This document shows, in pieces, positions 57,274-64,000 of a DNA stretch of 64,000 nucleotides. Position numbers and translations under genes: made by a program. Each line of letters begins with the position of its first letter. The stretch's first letter is position 1. The DNA comes from Chryseosolibacter sp040902445 (GTDB taxonomy: Bacteria; Bacteroidota; Bacteroidia; Cytophagales; Cyclobacteriaceae). The stretch spans positions 1 through 64,000 of the forward strand of contig JBBDXJ010000293.1 of the NCBI GenBank assembly GCA_040902445.1. The letters run 5' to 3'. The notes beneath the pieces are model-generated. The model had not been told where the DNA came from. It was given only the letters and a program-made list of their open reading frames with translations, and ran no database searches.

Positions 57274-57306
57274 ACCCGTCTGACCGCTCAAAGCGGTCGG
57301 ACGGGT
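57274..57306. repeat. 15-bp inverted repeat with 3-base loop
   Basis: ACCCGTCTGACCGCT (57274-57288), CAA, AGCGGTCGGACGGGT (57292-57306). One G-T pair interrupts an otherwise perfect stem. It sits between convergent genes just ahead of the terminator at 57341. Confidence 0.6.
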
Positions 57307-57340
57307 AAGGTATTGCGCTCACTAGTTCCGGGATCAAGTA

Positions 57341-57373
57341 AAAAACCTGAGTTGCTCACCCAGGTTTTTTTTT
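57341..57373. terminator. Bidirectional rho-independent-type terminator
   Basis: AAAAACCTG (57341-57349) and CAGGTTTTT (57361-57369) form a 9-bp stem with an 11-base loop, flanked by A and T runs on both sides (nine T in a row on the right). It is placed between the convergent sulfotransferase and kelch-like genes. Confidence 0.7.
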
Positions 57374-57390
57374 GTCACGCTGATTGCTAG

Positions 57391-58446
57391 TTAATTTTTT
57401 ATCAGCTCAGTTCGGTTGGCAGCCTCCATGGTCCATATATCTCCTGAAAAACTGTCCGTATGTCCGGTGTGCTTACCTCCATATAACCAAAGCTTATCTT
57501 TAAATACAACGCTGTTGTTACCGCTGCGTGGTGTCCATGGCGCGGATCCGGTTTGAAGTTGCCAGTGTGATCCATCAATGGAAAACCAGACATCTTTGTA
57601 GGCGTTGCGCGCATTACTTTCACGGCCACCGTAGACCCACATTAAATTATCAAATACGATAGCGCCGTAATCGTAGCGGTCTTTCCACGGACAATCTGTT
57701 TTCACCTGCGTCCAGTTTTTTCCGTCATCACTGCGCCAGATATCGGATTCACCCTGACCACCTACTAGCCAAAGTCTGTCTTTGAAAACCAAAAGCCTGG
57801 GATTAAATCTGCCATTCCATGGCGCCGTATCAAGCACCTTCGTCCACCGTATCCCGTCTGTTGACGACCAGATGTCGTTGATATGTTCCTTCGGCGTTTT
57901 ATCTTCGTTCACACTGACCTCACCACCAAATAGCCACAACTTATTGTTAAACACTACCAGTGTATGTCCCTTTCTGGGTGACCATTCGGCGTTCGTTACG
58001 GTCCGGGCCCAGGTTTTTCCGTCGGCCGACGACCAGATCTCGTTCAATAAGGTATTGGTGGGATAATCCATTCCCCCTGAGATCCAAAACCTGTTATTGA
58101 AATATACATACGACATAGAGATCCGTTCCCCCCAGTCGTGTTTTTTGTGCATCTCCCACTGAATGCCGTTCTTTGATGTCCATGCCATCTTTTGTCCGAT
58201 CATCCAGAGGTCATTATTAAATGCGACCAACGGAACGATGGCACTTGGGTAAGTTCCCGGTTTCCATTCATGCTGATGAGTACCCGATCCCGGCGGCGCA
58301 ACCTGTGTCCATTTGAATTCCGGTGAAACCGTATTAAAGGAGATCTCTGATCTTTCAATTGCTTTTTCCTCCCGCACCCCTTGTGAAGAAATATAAATGA
58401 CGGTACCTGCCGTCATGAGACCCAGAAAAATTAACAATGTTTTCAT
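57391..58446 (-). CDS. Secreted kelch-like beta-propeller protein
   Basis: A 351-residue protein with an N-terminal signal or anchor helix (LLIFLGLMTAGTVIYI) and at least five repeats of a kelch-type blade of about 45-55 residues, each with VVFNNKLWLFGG-like strands and an IWSSTDGIRWT-like edge strand. No catalytic residues are recognised. Likely a binding or scaffold protein at the cell surface or periplasm. Confidence 0.75.
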   Translation of the reverse strand: MKTLLIFLGLMTAGTVIYISSQGVREEKAIERSEISFNTVSPEFKWTQVAPPGSGTHQHEWKPGTYPSAIVPLVAFNNDLWMIGQKMAWTSKNGIQWEMHKKHDWGERISMSYVYFNNRFWISGGMDYPTNTLLNEIWSSADGKTWARTVTNAEWSPRKGHTLVVFNNKLWLFGGEVSVNEDKTPKEHINDIWSSTDGIRWTKVLDTAPWNGRFNPRLLVFKDRLWLVGGQGESDIWRSDDGKNWTQVKTDCPWKDRYDYGAIVFDNLMWVYGGRESNARNAYKDVWFSIDGSHWQLQTGSAPWTPRSGNNSVVFKDKLWLYGGKHTGHTDSFSGDIWTMEAANRTELIKN

Positions 58447-58649
58447 ATGTGAATATGATAAGTGATTTTTTTCTTATTCGTTGACAGTTGGCCTTTGGCA
58501 AAGGTTCTTGGTTTTTTTCAATCGAATTTACCCAAACCTACGTGTAGTTGGAACGGTTGGATTGGTAAATATGATCTCCTGCACGAAATACTTGACCAAA
58601 TGCATTTTTCCGCCGGGTAGTCATGATGAAAAATTCTTAATTTCAGGGA

Positions 58650-59672
58650 ATGGATCGCTTCTGGAAATATAGACTTGACCATTTGATCTTTTGGTCAGCT
58701 ACTGTAGGTTTTCATATGTTTACCAGGCTTCAACTGATCAACAAAGCAGGCCTTGATCAGTTTACGCTTGAAATAATTATCCGCAACGGCCTGCTCGCCG
58801 TGCTGATCTATTTTAATCTGCTAGTCCTTATTCCCCGATATGCGCAGCGCAAAAAAATAATCGCCTACACATTTCTGTTACTCGGCACCCTTGGCGTGTA
58901 CGTTCTTTTTAAGAATGCCCACGACGTCTATTTGAATGGTTATGTATTGGGTGATGAAAGCGGAAGGTCCTTCTTTTACAATACCTATTATAATTTTTCC
59001 ATCGCGATATTTTATGTTGCCTTTGGTATAGCGCTCCATTTAAGTAAAGAATGGTATTTCCAGCGCGAGCTTATAAGAAAAATGGAGGTGGAGAAGTTGA
59101 ATTCCGAACTCGAGTATCTTAAAGCACAGATCAATCCTCATTTTGTTTTTAATTCTATCAATACAATTTATTTTCAGATTCAGAAGGATAACACAACAGC
59201 GCGCCAATCCCTGTCTGCTTTTTCGGAAATGCTGCGATACCAATTGTATGAATGCAACGGAAAAGAAATTTTAATAGAAAAGGAGATCAATTATTTGAAA
59301 AATTATGTCGCTTTGCAAAGGATGCGCAAAGATGAAAACTACAACATCACATTTGTGGAAGAAGATGATCTTAAAGGATTCACCATTTCTCCACTACTAT
59401 TGATTCCATTCGTGGAAAATGCCTTTAAACATGTTTCCCATTATCCGGGGGAAAATGAAGTGAGGATAAGGCTGGCAAGGCATGAACAAAGATTTCAGCT
59501 ATCTGTCTACAATACCAAAGAAAACAGTAAAAAGGTCAATGACACGCATACAGGTATCGGACTGAAAAATGTAAGGCGCCGGCTGGAGTTACTGTATAAG
59601 GATCGGCATGAATTATCGATCGACAGCAAACCCGATAGTTTTGAGGTAAATCTGTTGTTAGATATTTCTTAA
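58650..59672 (+). CDS. LytS/YehU-type sensor histidine kinase
   Basis: A 340-residue kinase with four predicted membrane helices in the first 135 residues, then the His_kinase domain: phospho-acceptor His in LKAQINPHFVFNSIN, and an ATP-binding domain with PFVENAFKH and TGIGLKNVRRRLELLY. No large sensor domain, so the membrane part likely senses the signal. It pairs with the LytTR regulator 45 bases downstream. Confidence 0.9.
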   Translation: MDRFWKYRLDHLIFWSATVGFHMFTRLQLINKAGLDQFTLEIIIRNGLLAVLIYFNLLVLIPRYAQRKKIIAYTFLLLGTLGVYVLFKNAHDVYLNGYVLGDESGRSFFYNTYYNFSIAIFYVAFGIALHLSKEWYFQRELIRKMEVEKLNSELEYLKAQINPHFVFNSINTIYFQIQKDNTTARQSLSAFSEMLRYQLYECNGKEILIEKEINYLKNYVALQRMRKDENYNITFVEEDDLKGFTISPLLLIPFVENAFKHVSHYPGENEVRIRLARHEQRFQLSVYNTKENSKKVNDTHTGIGLKNVRRRLELLYKDRHELSIDSKPDSFEVNLLLDIS

Positions 59673-59717
59673 GGCGTTATAAACTCATCGAATGCAGACA
59701 TTGCAAACCCGGTACAT

Positions 59718-60437
59718 ATGAAATTGAACTGTCTTATAGTCGATGACGAACCCCTGGCTCGAAAAGGCCTTCAGGAATATGTTCAGGAGATCGATTTTCT
59801 CAACCGGGTTGCTTCGTGTGAAAATGCTTTGAAGGCCGCACCCTATCTCAATGAACAAAAGATCGATTTGATCTACCTCGATATACACATGCCGAAGGTT
59901 TCCGGCATTGATTTCCTTAAATCGCTAAAGAATCCCCCGCTGACAATTTTTACCACAGCGTATACAGATTATGCGCTCGAAGGCTATACCCTGGATGTTA
60001 TCGATTATCTGGTTAAACCGATAACCTTTGAGAGGTTTCTGAAAGCGTCCCAAAAAGCCCTTGAATTTTTTCAACTGAAAGTTCGGGCTGAAAATCACGG
60101 CGCAAGCGGGCCTGATTACTTTTTTGTCCGTTGTGACAGCAAGTTTGAAAAGGTCTTTTTTCGCGATGTTTCTTATGTTGAAGCGCTGCAGAATTATGCC
60201 GTGATTCATGTTCCCGGGAAGAAACTGATCACCTACATCACTTTAACGAGCCTTGAAAACCAGCTGCCAAAAGAGCAGTTTTTAAAAGTTCATAAATCCT
60301 TCCTGATCTCCGTTCCGCACATTAAGGCAATTGAAGGCAATGAAATAATTATGGAGAGCGCCCGCATACCAATCAGCAGAAGCCTGAGGGATGAAGTCAT
60401 CCGGCAAATTTTAGGGAATCGTCTTTTTAAGCGATAG
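59718..60437 (+). CDS. LytTR-type response regulator
   Basis: A 239-residue regulator. Receiver domain 1-120 with acidic pair DD at 9-10, phospho-accepting Asp55 (LIYLDIHMP) and Lys in DYLVKPITF; LytTR DNA-binding domain from about 135 (YFFVRCDSKFEKV...LKVHKSFLIS). Together with the upstream kinase it forms a standard two-component system; targets cannot be inferred. Confidence 0.9.
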   Translation: MKLNCLIVDDEPLARKGLQEYVQEIDFLNRVASCENALKAAPYLNEQKIDLIYLDIHMPKVSGIDFLKSLKNPPLTIFTTAYTDYALEGYTLDVIDYLVKPITFERFLKASQKALEFFQLKVRAENHGASGPDYFFVRCDSKFEKVFFRDVSYVEALQNYAVIHVPGKKLITYITLTSLENQLPKEQFLKVHKSFLISVPHIKAIEGNEIIMESARIPISRSLRDEVIRQILGNRLFKR

Positions 60438-60559
60438 CTCTTACGAAGCGTTTAAGGAAAATTTGCTTCACAATTAACGAGTTAAGAGTTAGTTTTCAGT
60501 CCATCAAAAAAGAACCGCTGATAAAAGGGAAATCTTTCACGCCTTTTGAAGAAATGAAG

Positions 60560-60632
<73 letters not shown>

Positions 60633-60763
60633 TGAAATGTTAAATTAAATAAGAAGCCGTAGAGTAAAACACTGGCAGGCAATTTATCATCGCGTCAAAT
60701 TAAACTTTATTTCCGTAAGAATGGAATCCTGCATGAAAGATTCGTTGTTAGCATGACCAACAA

Positions 60764-60967
60764 TTGAATTTGACGCATTCAACCCCTAAGGATGTCGCGT
60801 TTGCTCCCGCTTTACCTGAGATACCGAACATACCTTTGTTACGCCAACCTGATCGAAATCAGTTCGGCTTTGCAGATAATTTCAAACTAACTTGTGAAAC
60901 ACAGGAGGAAGTGGACCGATATTGGAATAAACTTTCTAAAGGTGGCAAGACTCAAATGTGTGGATGA
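60764..60967 (+). pseudogene. Remnant of a VOC/PhnB-like gene
   Basis: The segment FKLTCETQEEVDRYWNKLSKGGKTQMCG matches the middle of PhnB-type glyoxalase-fold (VOC) proteins, in which CGWLxDxFGxxW normally follows. Here a TGA stands right after CG and the expected rest is absent. The N-terminal half is also unlike the family. This is a degraded fragment, next to the IS110 element. Confidence 0.6.
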
Positions 60968-61174
60968 TGGATAAACTCGACATCACTCTCATTGTTAAAA
61001 CCTTTTTGAGCTTCGCCGAATCTACCGACACTGCTTAAATCCCTTTGGACTAAAGCCCTTCATCAAACCCATTCTTTCTCCACCACCTTCTATGTTGAAA
61101 AACAATAGTTGGTGCCAATAACTTTTCATCTTTTTAGTGTTAAAGCAGTTTATAACTGTTTTACTTTTGTTTAT

Positions 61175-61227
61175 CAGGCAAAGCGGAAGCAGGCTCTGCT
61201 GGAGAGCAACCTGCCAGGAATAGCCTG
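61175..61227. ncRNA. Nested stem-loop, candidate IS110 non-coding RNA element
   Basis: Three stems lie one inside the other: CAGGC (61175-61179) with GCCTG (61223-61227), GCAGG (61189-61193) with CCTGC (61210-61214), and CTCT (61194-61197) with AGAG (61203-61206). Internal loops separate the outer stems, as in structured RNAs. IS110-family elements carry a bridge RNA in a non-coding end, so this is a candidate part of it. Orientation and ends are unknown. Confidence 0.35.
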
Positions 61228-61243
61228 ATCGACTGGAATGGTC

Positions 61244-61277
61244 AAAGAGGTTGGAGTTTGAGACTTCAACCTCTTTT
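61244..61277. terminator. Terminator-like hairpin
   Basis: AAAGAGGTTGGAGT (61244-61257) pairs with ACTTCAACCTCTTT (61263-61276) over 14 positions with one G-T pair, followed by TTTTCTTG. It lies between the nested stems and the transposase and could end transcription from the left. Confidence 0.5.
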
Positions 61278-61491
61278 CTTGTAATTCATTCCAAGAGCCA
61301 ATGCCTTTAAAAAACTCAACCTACAAACTTTGAGTTACAAAACAATCTTCTATCAACAGTACAAAGCGTCTGCATTTCAGTGTCAATTTTTCAAGAATGA
61401 GTAGTCGTAGACTAAAGATAATTCCCCATTGGCGGAACAAGGTGGTGGTAACGATCTACTCAAGGTTAAGCGTTTTTATAACTCAGGATCA

Positions 61492-62571
61492 TCATTTTAT
61501 GATGCCTATTTCATATTTTTCCTTCCTTCGAAGGATAAGATTTATTCGCCTTAGTAATTTCTTAGCAATCCGAATAATAGCTTTGTTAGCTGCCATCCTT
61601 TTACACAGTTTTTGGTAACTACTAAAAAGAGCTGGATCATTGCGAATAGCGATCCAGGAACTTTCAATTAAAGCAACTCGAAGGCGCGAATGTTTTCGAG
61701 GGCTAATGCCCAATACAATCTGGTTGTCTCCACTTGAGTCAGTACAGGGCACTAAGCCTACATAGGAGCATAATTGATCAAAATCCGTAAACCGATTAAT
61801 GCTTTCCAGCTCTGTTAATAGTCTCATAGCAGTAAGTATGCCTATTCCTGGTACGGTTAGTAGCAATTCTACATTTTCCCGATATTCCGGTGTTTTAGAT
61901 AATTCGCGTATTTGGCGGGTGACTTTCAATAATAAAGAACGTTGATGATTCACCATATCCAGCAAGGCATCTAATCCATTTCGACAAGTATTGTGCTCGA
62001 AAGCGATGTTACTTACCCATTGAATGAATTGTTTTGACCAGTGGGCCGATTTTATACCAAAGCGCGCGGGCAAAGTGATTCCTTGAAAGAAGAGTAGCAT
62101 TTTAACCCTGGTTTTGTTGCGCTTTAAATCTTTAACAATTGTATCCCTGGTCCGAAGTAAGATCCTGTCCTGCTGAGTTTTCTCGGAAGGAATAAAAATG
62201 CCCCTTAATTTGCCCGACTGAAGCGTTGATGCAATCTTACGGCTGTCCCTCTGGTCCTCCTTCTGTCTGCGCTCCTTGTCGGTAGTCGGAATGTCTGCTG
62301 GGTTAACAATAATGGAATTGATACCCATTCTGGTTAATTCCCGATGCACGGCAAAACCGCAAAAACCCGCTTCATACGCACTGTAATACTCTGCGCCAGG
62401 AAAATTCGTCTTTAAATAATTGACCAGCTTCTCACTCTCGGGCGGTGCAGAAAATGTCTTGTAATGAATGTCGCCGGCCATAACTGTAACTTTCCAGGAT
62501 TTCAAATGGACATCAACACCCACATAAATCGATTGTCCACTAAATGTGTTTTCGTTAACTTTCGTTTGCAT
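61492..62571 (-). mobile_element. IS110-family transposase (DEDD recombinase)
   Basis: A 359-residue IS110-type transposase. The N-terminal RuvC-like DEDD domain shows Asp20 (VGVDVH), Glu67 (SAYEAGF), Asp106 and Asp109 (KEDQRDSRKIA). The C-terminal Tnp_20 domain shows the HhH-like TVPGIGILTAMRLL and YVGLVPCTDSSGDN with the serine region. Length and motifs are complete, so it may be active. The ORF start lies in an inverted repeat (62568-62638). Exact element ends could not be set, because IS110 members lack clear terminal repeats and target duplications. Confidence 0.9.
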
Positions 62572-62638
62572 AGGTAATGTGTTTTAAATTGTTGCTTTAA
62601 TAAGTTAGAACCTATTAAAGTTGGCACTTTACCTATGC
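62568..62638 (-). promoter_or_regulatory. Structured leader overlapping the transposase start codon
   Basis: GCATAGGTAA (62568-62577) is an exact inverted copy of TTACCTATGC (62629-62638), and inside it CTTTAATA (62595-62602) pairs with TATTAAAG (62613-62620). The transposase ATG is the CAT at 62569-62571, inside one arm, so folding of the leader RNA would hide the start codon. This may limit transposase translation, or mark the element end. Confidence 0.5.
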
Positions 62639-62955
62639 ATTTTCAAACATACTGACTAAAGGTGGAGGCAATTGATGTACTCAACTTTAAATTCCTATTC
62701 CTTTATGCCCTTATGTCCCTTATGTCCCTATACCCTATACCCTATACCTATACCTATACCTTGATGAAACAAACCTGCTGCCTATCTTGTTTCATAATAG
62801 AGTGTCAGTGCGCAATCTTAGGGAAGTTTACGGCAAAGCAGGCATTTATTCACCTCAACAAACTGTTATGTGAATTTTATAAACCCTGACATAAATTCTA
62901 TTAAGGCCCGTTGCGTTACAATTGCGATATTTGGAAATGATCTGAATGAAAAGTG
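62639..62955. other. Spacer with simple tandem repeats
   Basis: After the IS leader, 62704-62760 is built of TTATGTCCC-, CCCTATA- and CCTATA-type units in tandem. The remainder, up to the AraC gene, has no supportable ORF. Confidence 0.5.
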
Positions 62956-63534
62956 ATGACTACCCTTTACATTAAAAACATGGTTTGCGATCGCTGTAAG
63001 ATGGCCGTAAAACGCGAACTCGAGAGCGCAGGTCTAACCCCTGAAAAAATTGCATTGGGCGAAGTAACCGTAAGAGAGGATCAGATCTCTGCTGAAGTTC
63101 AAAAGGGTCTGGATGATGCTCTTTTATCACTGGGGTTTGAACGGATCGATGACCGCAAAGCCAGACTCATTGAGAATATTAAAAATAAGGTAATTGAATT
63201 GATCCATTACGGCGACCCTGCGCAGAGAAAATTTAACTGGTCTGACATCCTTTCGGAAAGCCTTCACTACGAATATAACTACCTCAGCAACCTGTTTTCT
63301 TCTGTTGAGGGCATCACGCTGGAACAATACATCATCAGGCAGAAGATTGAGAAGGTAAAGGAACTCTTATTTTATGATGAGTTCAATCTGAGCGAGATTG
63401 CACATAAACTTGGATATAGCAGTGTGGCCCATCTTTCAGGACAGTTTAAAAAAGTCACGGGCTTTACTCCTTCTGAGCTAAAGAAATCCAGAGAGATGGA
63501 TCAAAGCCGGAAACCGCTTGACGATGTATCCTGA
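62956..63534 (+). CDS. AraC-family regulator with N-terminal HMA-like metal-binding motif
   Basis: A 192-residue protein from ATG 62956 (a GTG one codon earlier is also possible). Residues 1-70 look like a heavy-metal-associated domain with MVCDRC as the metal motif. Residues about 90-180 are an AraC-type double HTH (SEIAHKLGYSSVAHLSGQFKKVTGFTPSELKK). Such proteins are found beside copper ATPases in Bacteroidota, and a CopA-type gene follows here, so copper sensing is the likely role. Confidence 0.8.
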   Translation: MTTLYIKNMVCDRCKMAVKRELESAGLTPEKIALGEVTVREDQISAEVQKGLDDALLSLGFERIDDRKARLIENIKNKVIELIHYGDPAQRKFNWSDILSESLHYEYNYLSNLFSSVEGITLEQYIIRQKIEKVKELLFYDEFNLSEIAHKLGYSSVAHLSGQFKKVTGFTPSELKKSREMDQSRKPLDDVS

Positions 63535-63552
63535 TTTGCGCTCTCGCTTAAT

Positions 63553-63604
63553 GAGTGGTGAGTTGTCAGTCCATAGGACTCCTTTGGAGTGGTGAGTCAG
63601 GAAG
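63553..63604. repeat. GAGTGGTGAG direct repeats flanking an ACTCC-TTT-GGAGT hairpin
   Basis: GAGTGGTGAGTTGTCAGT (63553-63570) and GAGTGGTGAGTCAGGAAG (63587-63604) flank ACTCC-TTT-GGAGT (63578-63590). The same words occur at 1056-1084 and the hairpin text at 9001-9013. Confidence 0.5.
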
Positions 63605-63723
63605 TGCGTCTTCTGGTTTTGTCGCCTTTTTTAAGGGTGCTTTAATTACTGAAGTCGCTACAACGCCTGGGTGCGTTTCTTCTCCTTTGATCATCGTGAC
63701 CAGCAGTACGTCGAGAATGTGAA

Positions 63724-63751
63724 TTATATAAATCAAATGGATTATATATAA
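63724..63751. promoter_or_regulatory. AT-rich inverted repeat upstream of copA
   Basis: TTATATAAATC (63724-63734) and GATTATATATAA (63740-63751) form a near-perfect inverted repeat 60 bases ahead of the ATPase start. It could be the operator of the HMA-AraC regulator; the low complexity makes this uncertain. Confidence 0.35.
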
Positions 63752-63811
63752 AACTAAACGCTATGGAAACCTGTATTATACGTAGCGAAGGAGGGTTAAA
63801 ATATTAAGACA

Positions 63812-64000
63812 ATGTCGACAAATACAAATACCGGGATCAAAAGTGTTACAACCAGAAAATATATCAAAGAAGCTTTCCCTGTGCTTGAAATGACCTGCGC
63901 AGCCTGCGCGGTAAGTGTTGAATCCATGCTTAAATCCACCGTGGGCGTTAAAGATGCTGCTGTGAATTTCGCCAATCAAACCGCCTGGGTTGAATACGAT
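63812..64000 (+). CDS. copA: Copper-translocating P-type ATPase (CopA-like), 3' end outside window
   Basis: The first 63 codons are present. After a short polar leader comes an HMA domain with the metal motif MTCAACAVSVES at about residues 27-38 and VGVKDAAVNFANQTAWVEYD, as in N-terminal domains of Cu+-ATPases. The gene runs off the window. It follows the HMA-AraC regulator on the same strand. A strong AGGAGG-like stretch (63789-63795) lies about 17 bases ahead of the ATG, further than usual. Confidence 0.75.
   Translation, partial: MSTNTNTGIKSVTTRKYIKEAFPVLEMTCAACAVSVESMLKSTVGVKDAAVNFANQTAWVEYD

Larger units (their letters stand above)
60968..61491. other. Structured non-coding region next to the IS110 transposase
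   Basis: This 524-bp stretch lies 3' of the transposase. It contains a CAGTT-TAT-AACTG hairpin (61146-61158), the nested stems at 61175-61227 and the terminator-like hairpin at 61244-61277. A frame at 61397-61618 overlaps the transposase end on the other strand and is not a gene. Confidence 0.5.

Noticed and set aside
61397..61618. Plus-strand 73-residue ORF
   Set aside because: It overlaps the end of the IS110 transposase on the opposite strand and has no family features.
62704..62760. CRISPR array
   Set aside because: The repeats are 6-9 bases with no spacers of constant size; this is a simple tandem repeat.

Overview
The window looks like the chromosome of a Bacteroidota bacterium, probably of the Chitinophagaceae/Cytophagales type. 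The signs are several MacB/FtsX-type 'orphan' permeases of about 800 residues, an FHS (FucP-like) sugar transporter, a LytS/LytTR two-component pair, many SPII-type lipoproteins, a TANNTTTG-type promoter and dispersed intergenic hairpin repeats. There is no rRNA. One tRNA-Lys(CTT) and one IS110-family element were found.

Layout. (1) 1-5.7 kb: an MFS carrier broken at the window edge, convergent with a five-gene minus-strand operon (SDR, ROK kinase, SIS-domain protein, short MetE-like methyltransferase, UlaG-like metallo-beta-lactamase-fold hydrolase), which looks like an uncharacterised sugar or sugar-conjugate pathway. (2) 5.9-9.0 kb: a DUF2157/GDYXXLXY membrane pair, then a secreted protein joined to a remnant of a YdeI-family gene. 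(3) 9.2-16.2 kb: a 35-codon membrane ORF, FAD oxidoreductase, phosphotriesterase-family hydrolase and an Lhr-type helicase. (4) 16.2-28.8 kb: three large FtsX-like permeases, an amidohydrolase with one in-frame TGA, a Tat-exported sugar epimerase-like protein, a MetR-like LysR regulator and a frameshifted DUF1761 gene. (5) 29.7-36.3 kb: a catabolic run of RidA, ceramidase-like lipoprotein, class III aminotransferase, FHS transporter, 3-hydroxyacyl-CoA dehydrogenase-like protein and M19 dipeptidase. (6) 36.9-42.6 kb: a decayed FtsX-like permease, a lipoprotein amidohydrolase and a lipoprotein with one c-type haem motif.

(7) 42.6-53.5 kb is the most striking region. A minus-strand operon encodes a complete hydrogenase-4/complex I-like membrane arm (two HyfB-like, HyfC, HyfE, HyfF). 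Its two soluble subunits have lost the residues that bind the [NiFe] centre and nearly all ligands of the proximal [4Fe-4S] cluster. The small subunit is a HyfH-HyfI fusion that keeps one complete ferredoxin cluster site. A divergent Crp/Fnr regulator and a perfect FNR/CRP-type palindrome sit at the head of the operon. It resembles the Ehr (energy-converting hydrogenase-related) idea, but the electron-transfer part is unusually stripped.

(8) 53.5-60.4 kb: an MFS exporter, an arylsulfotransferase-like lipoprotein divergent from a PAPS-type sulfotransferase, a kelch-like protein and a LytS/LytTR pair. (9) 60.5-64 kb: tRNA-Lys, a decayed VOC gene, an IS110 element with structured non-coding flanks, and a copper-response unit (HMA-AraC regulator and the start of a CopA-type ATPase).

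Several genes carry a single disabling change (in-frame TGA, homopolymer frameshifts, an in-frame deletion). This means either real decay or uncorrected sequencing errors. All functional calls are from reading the sequence; no database search was run.
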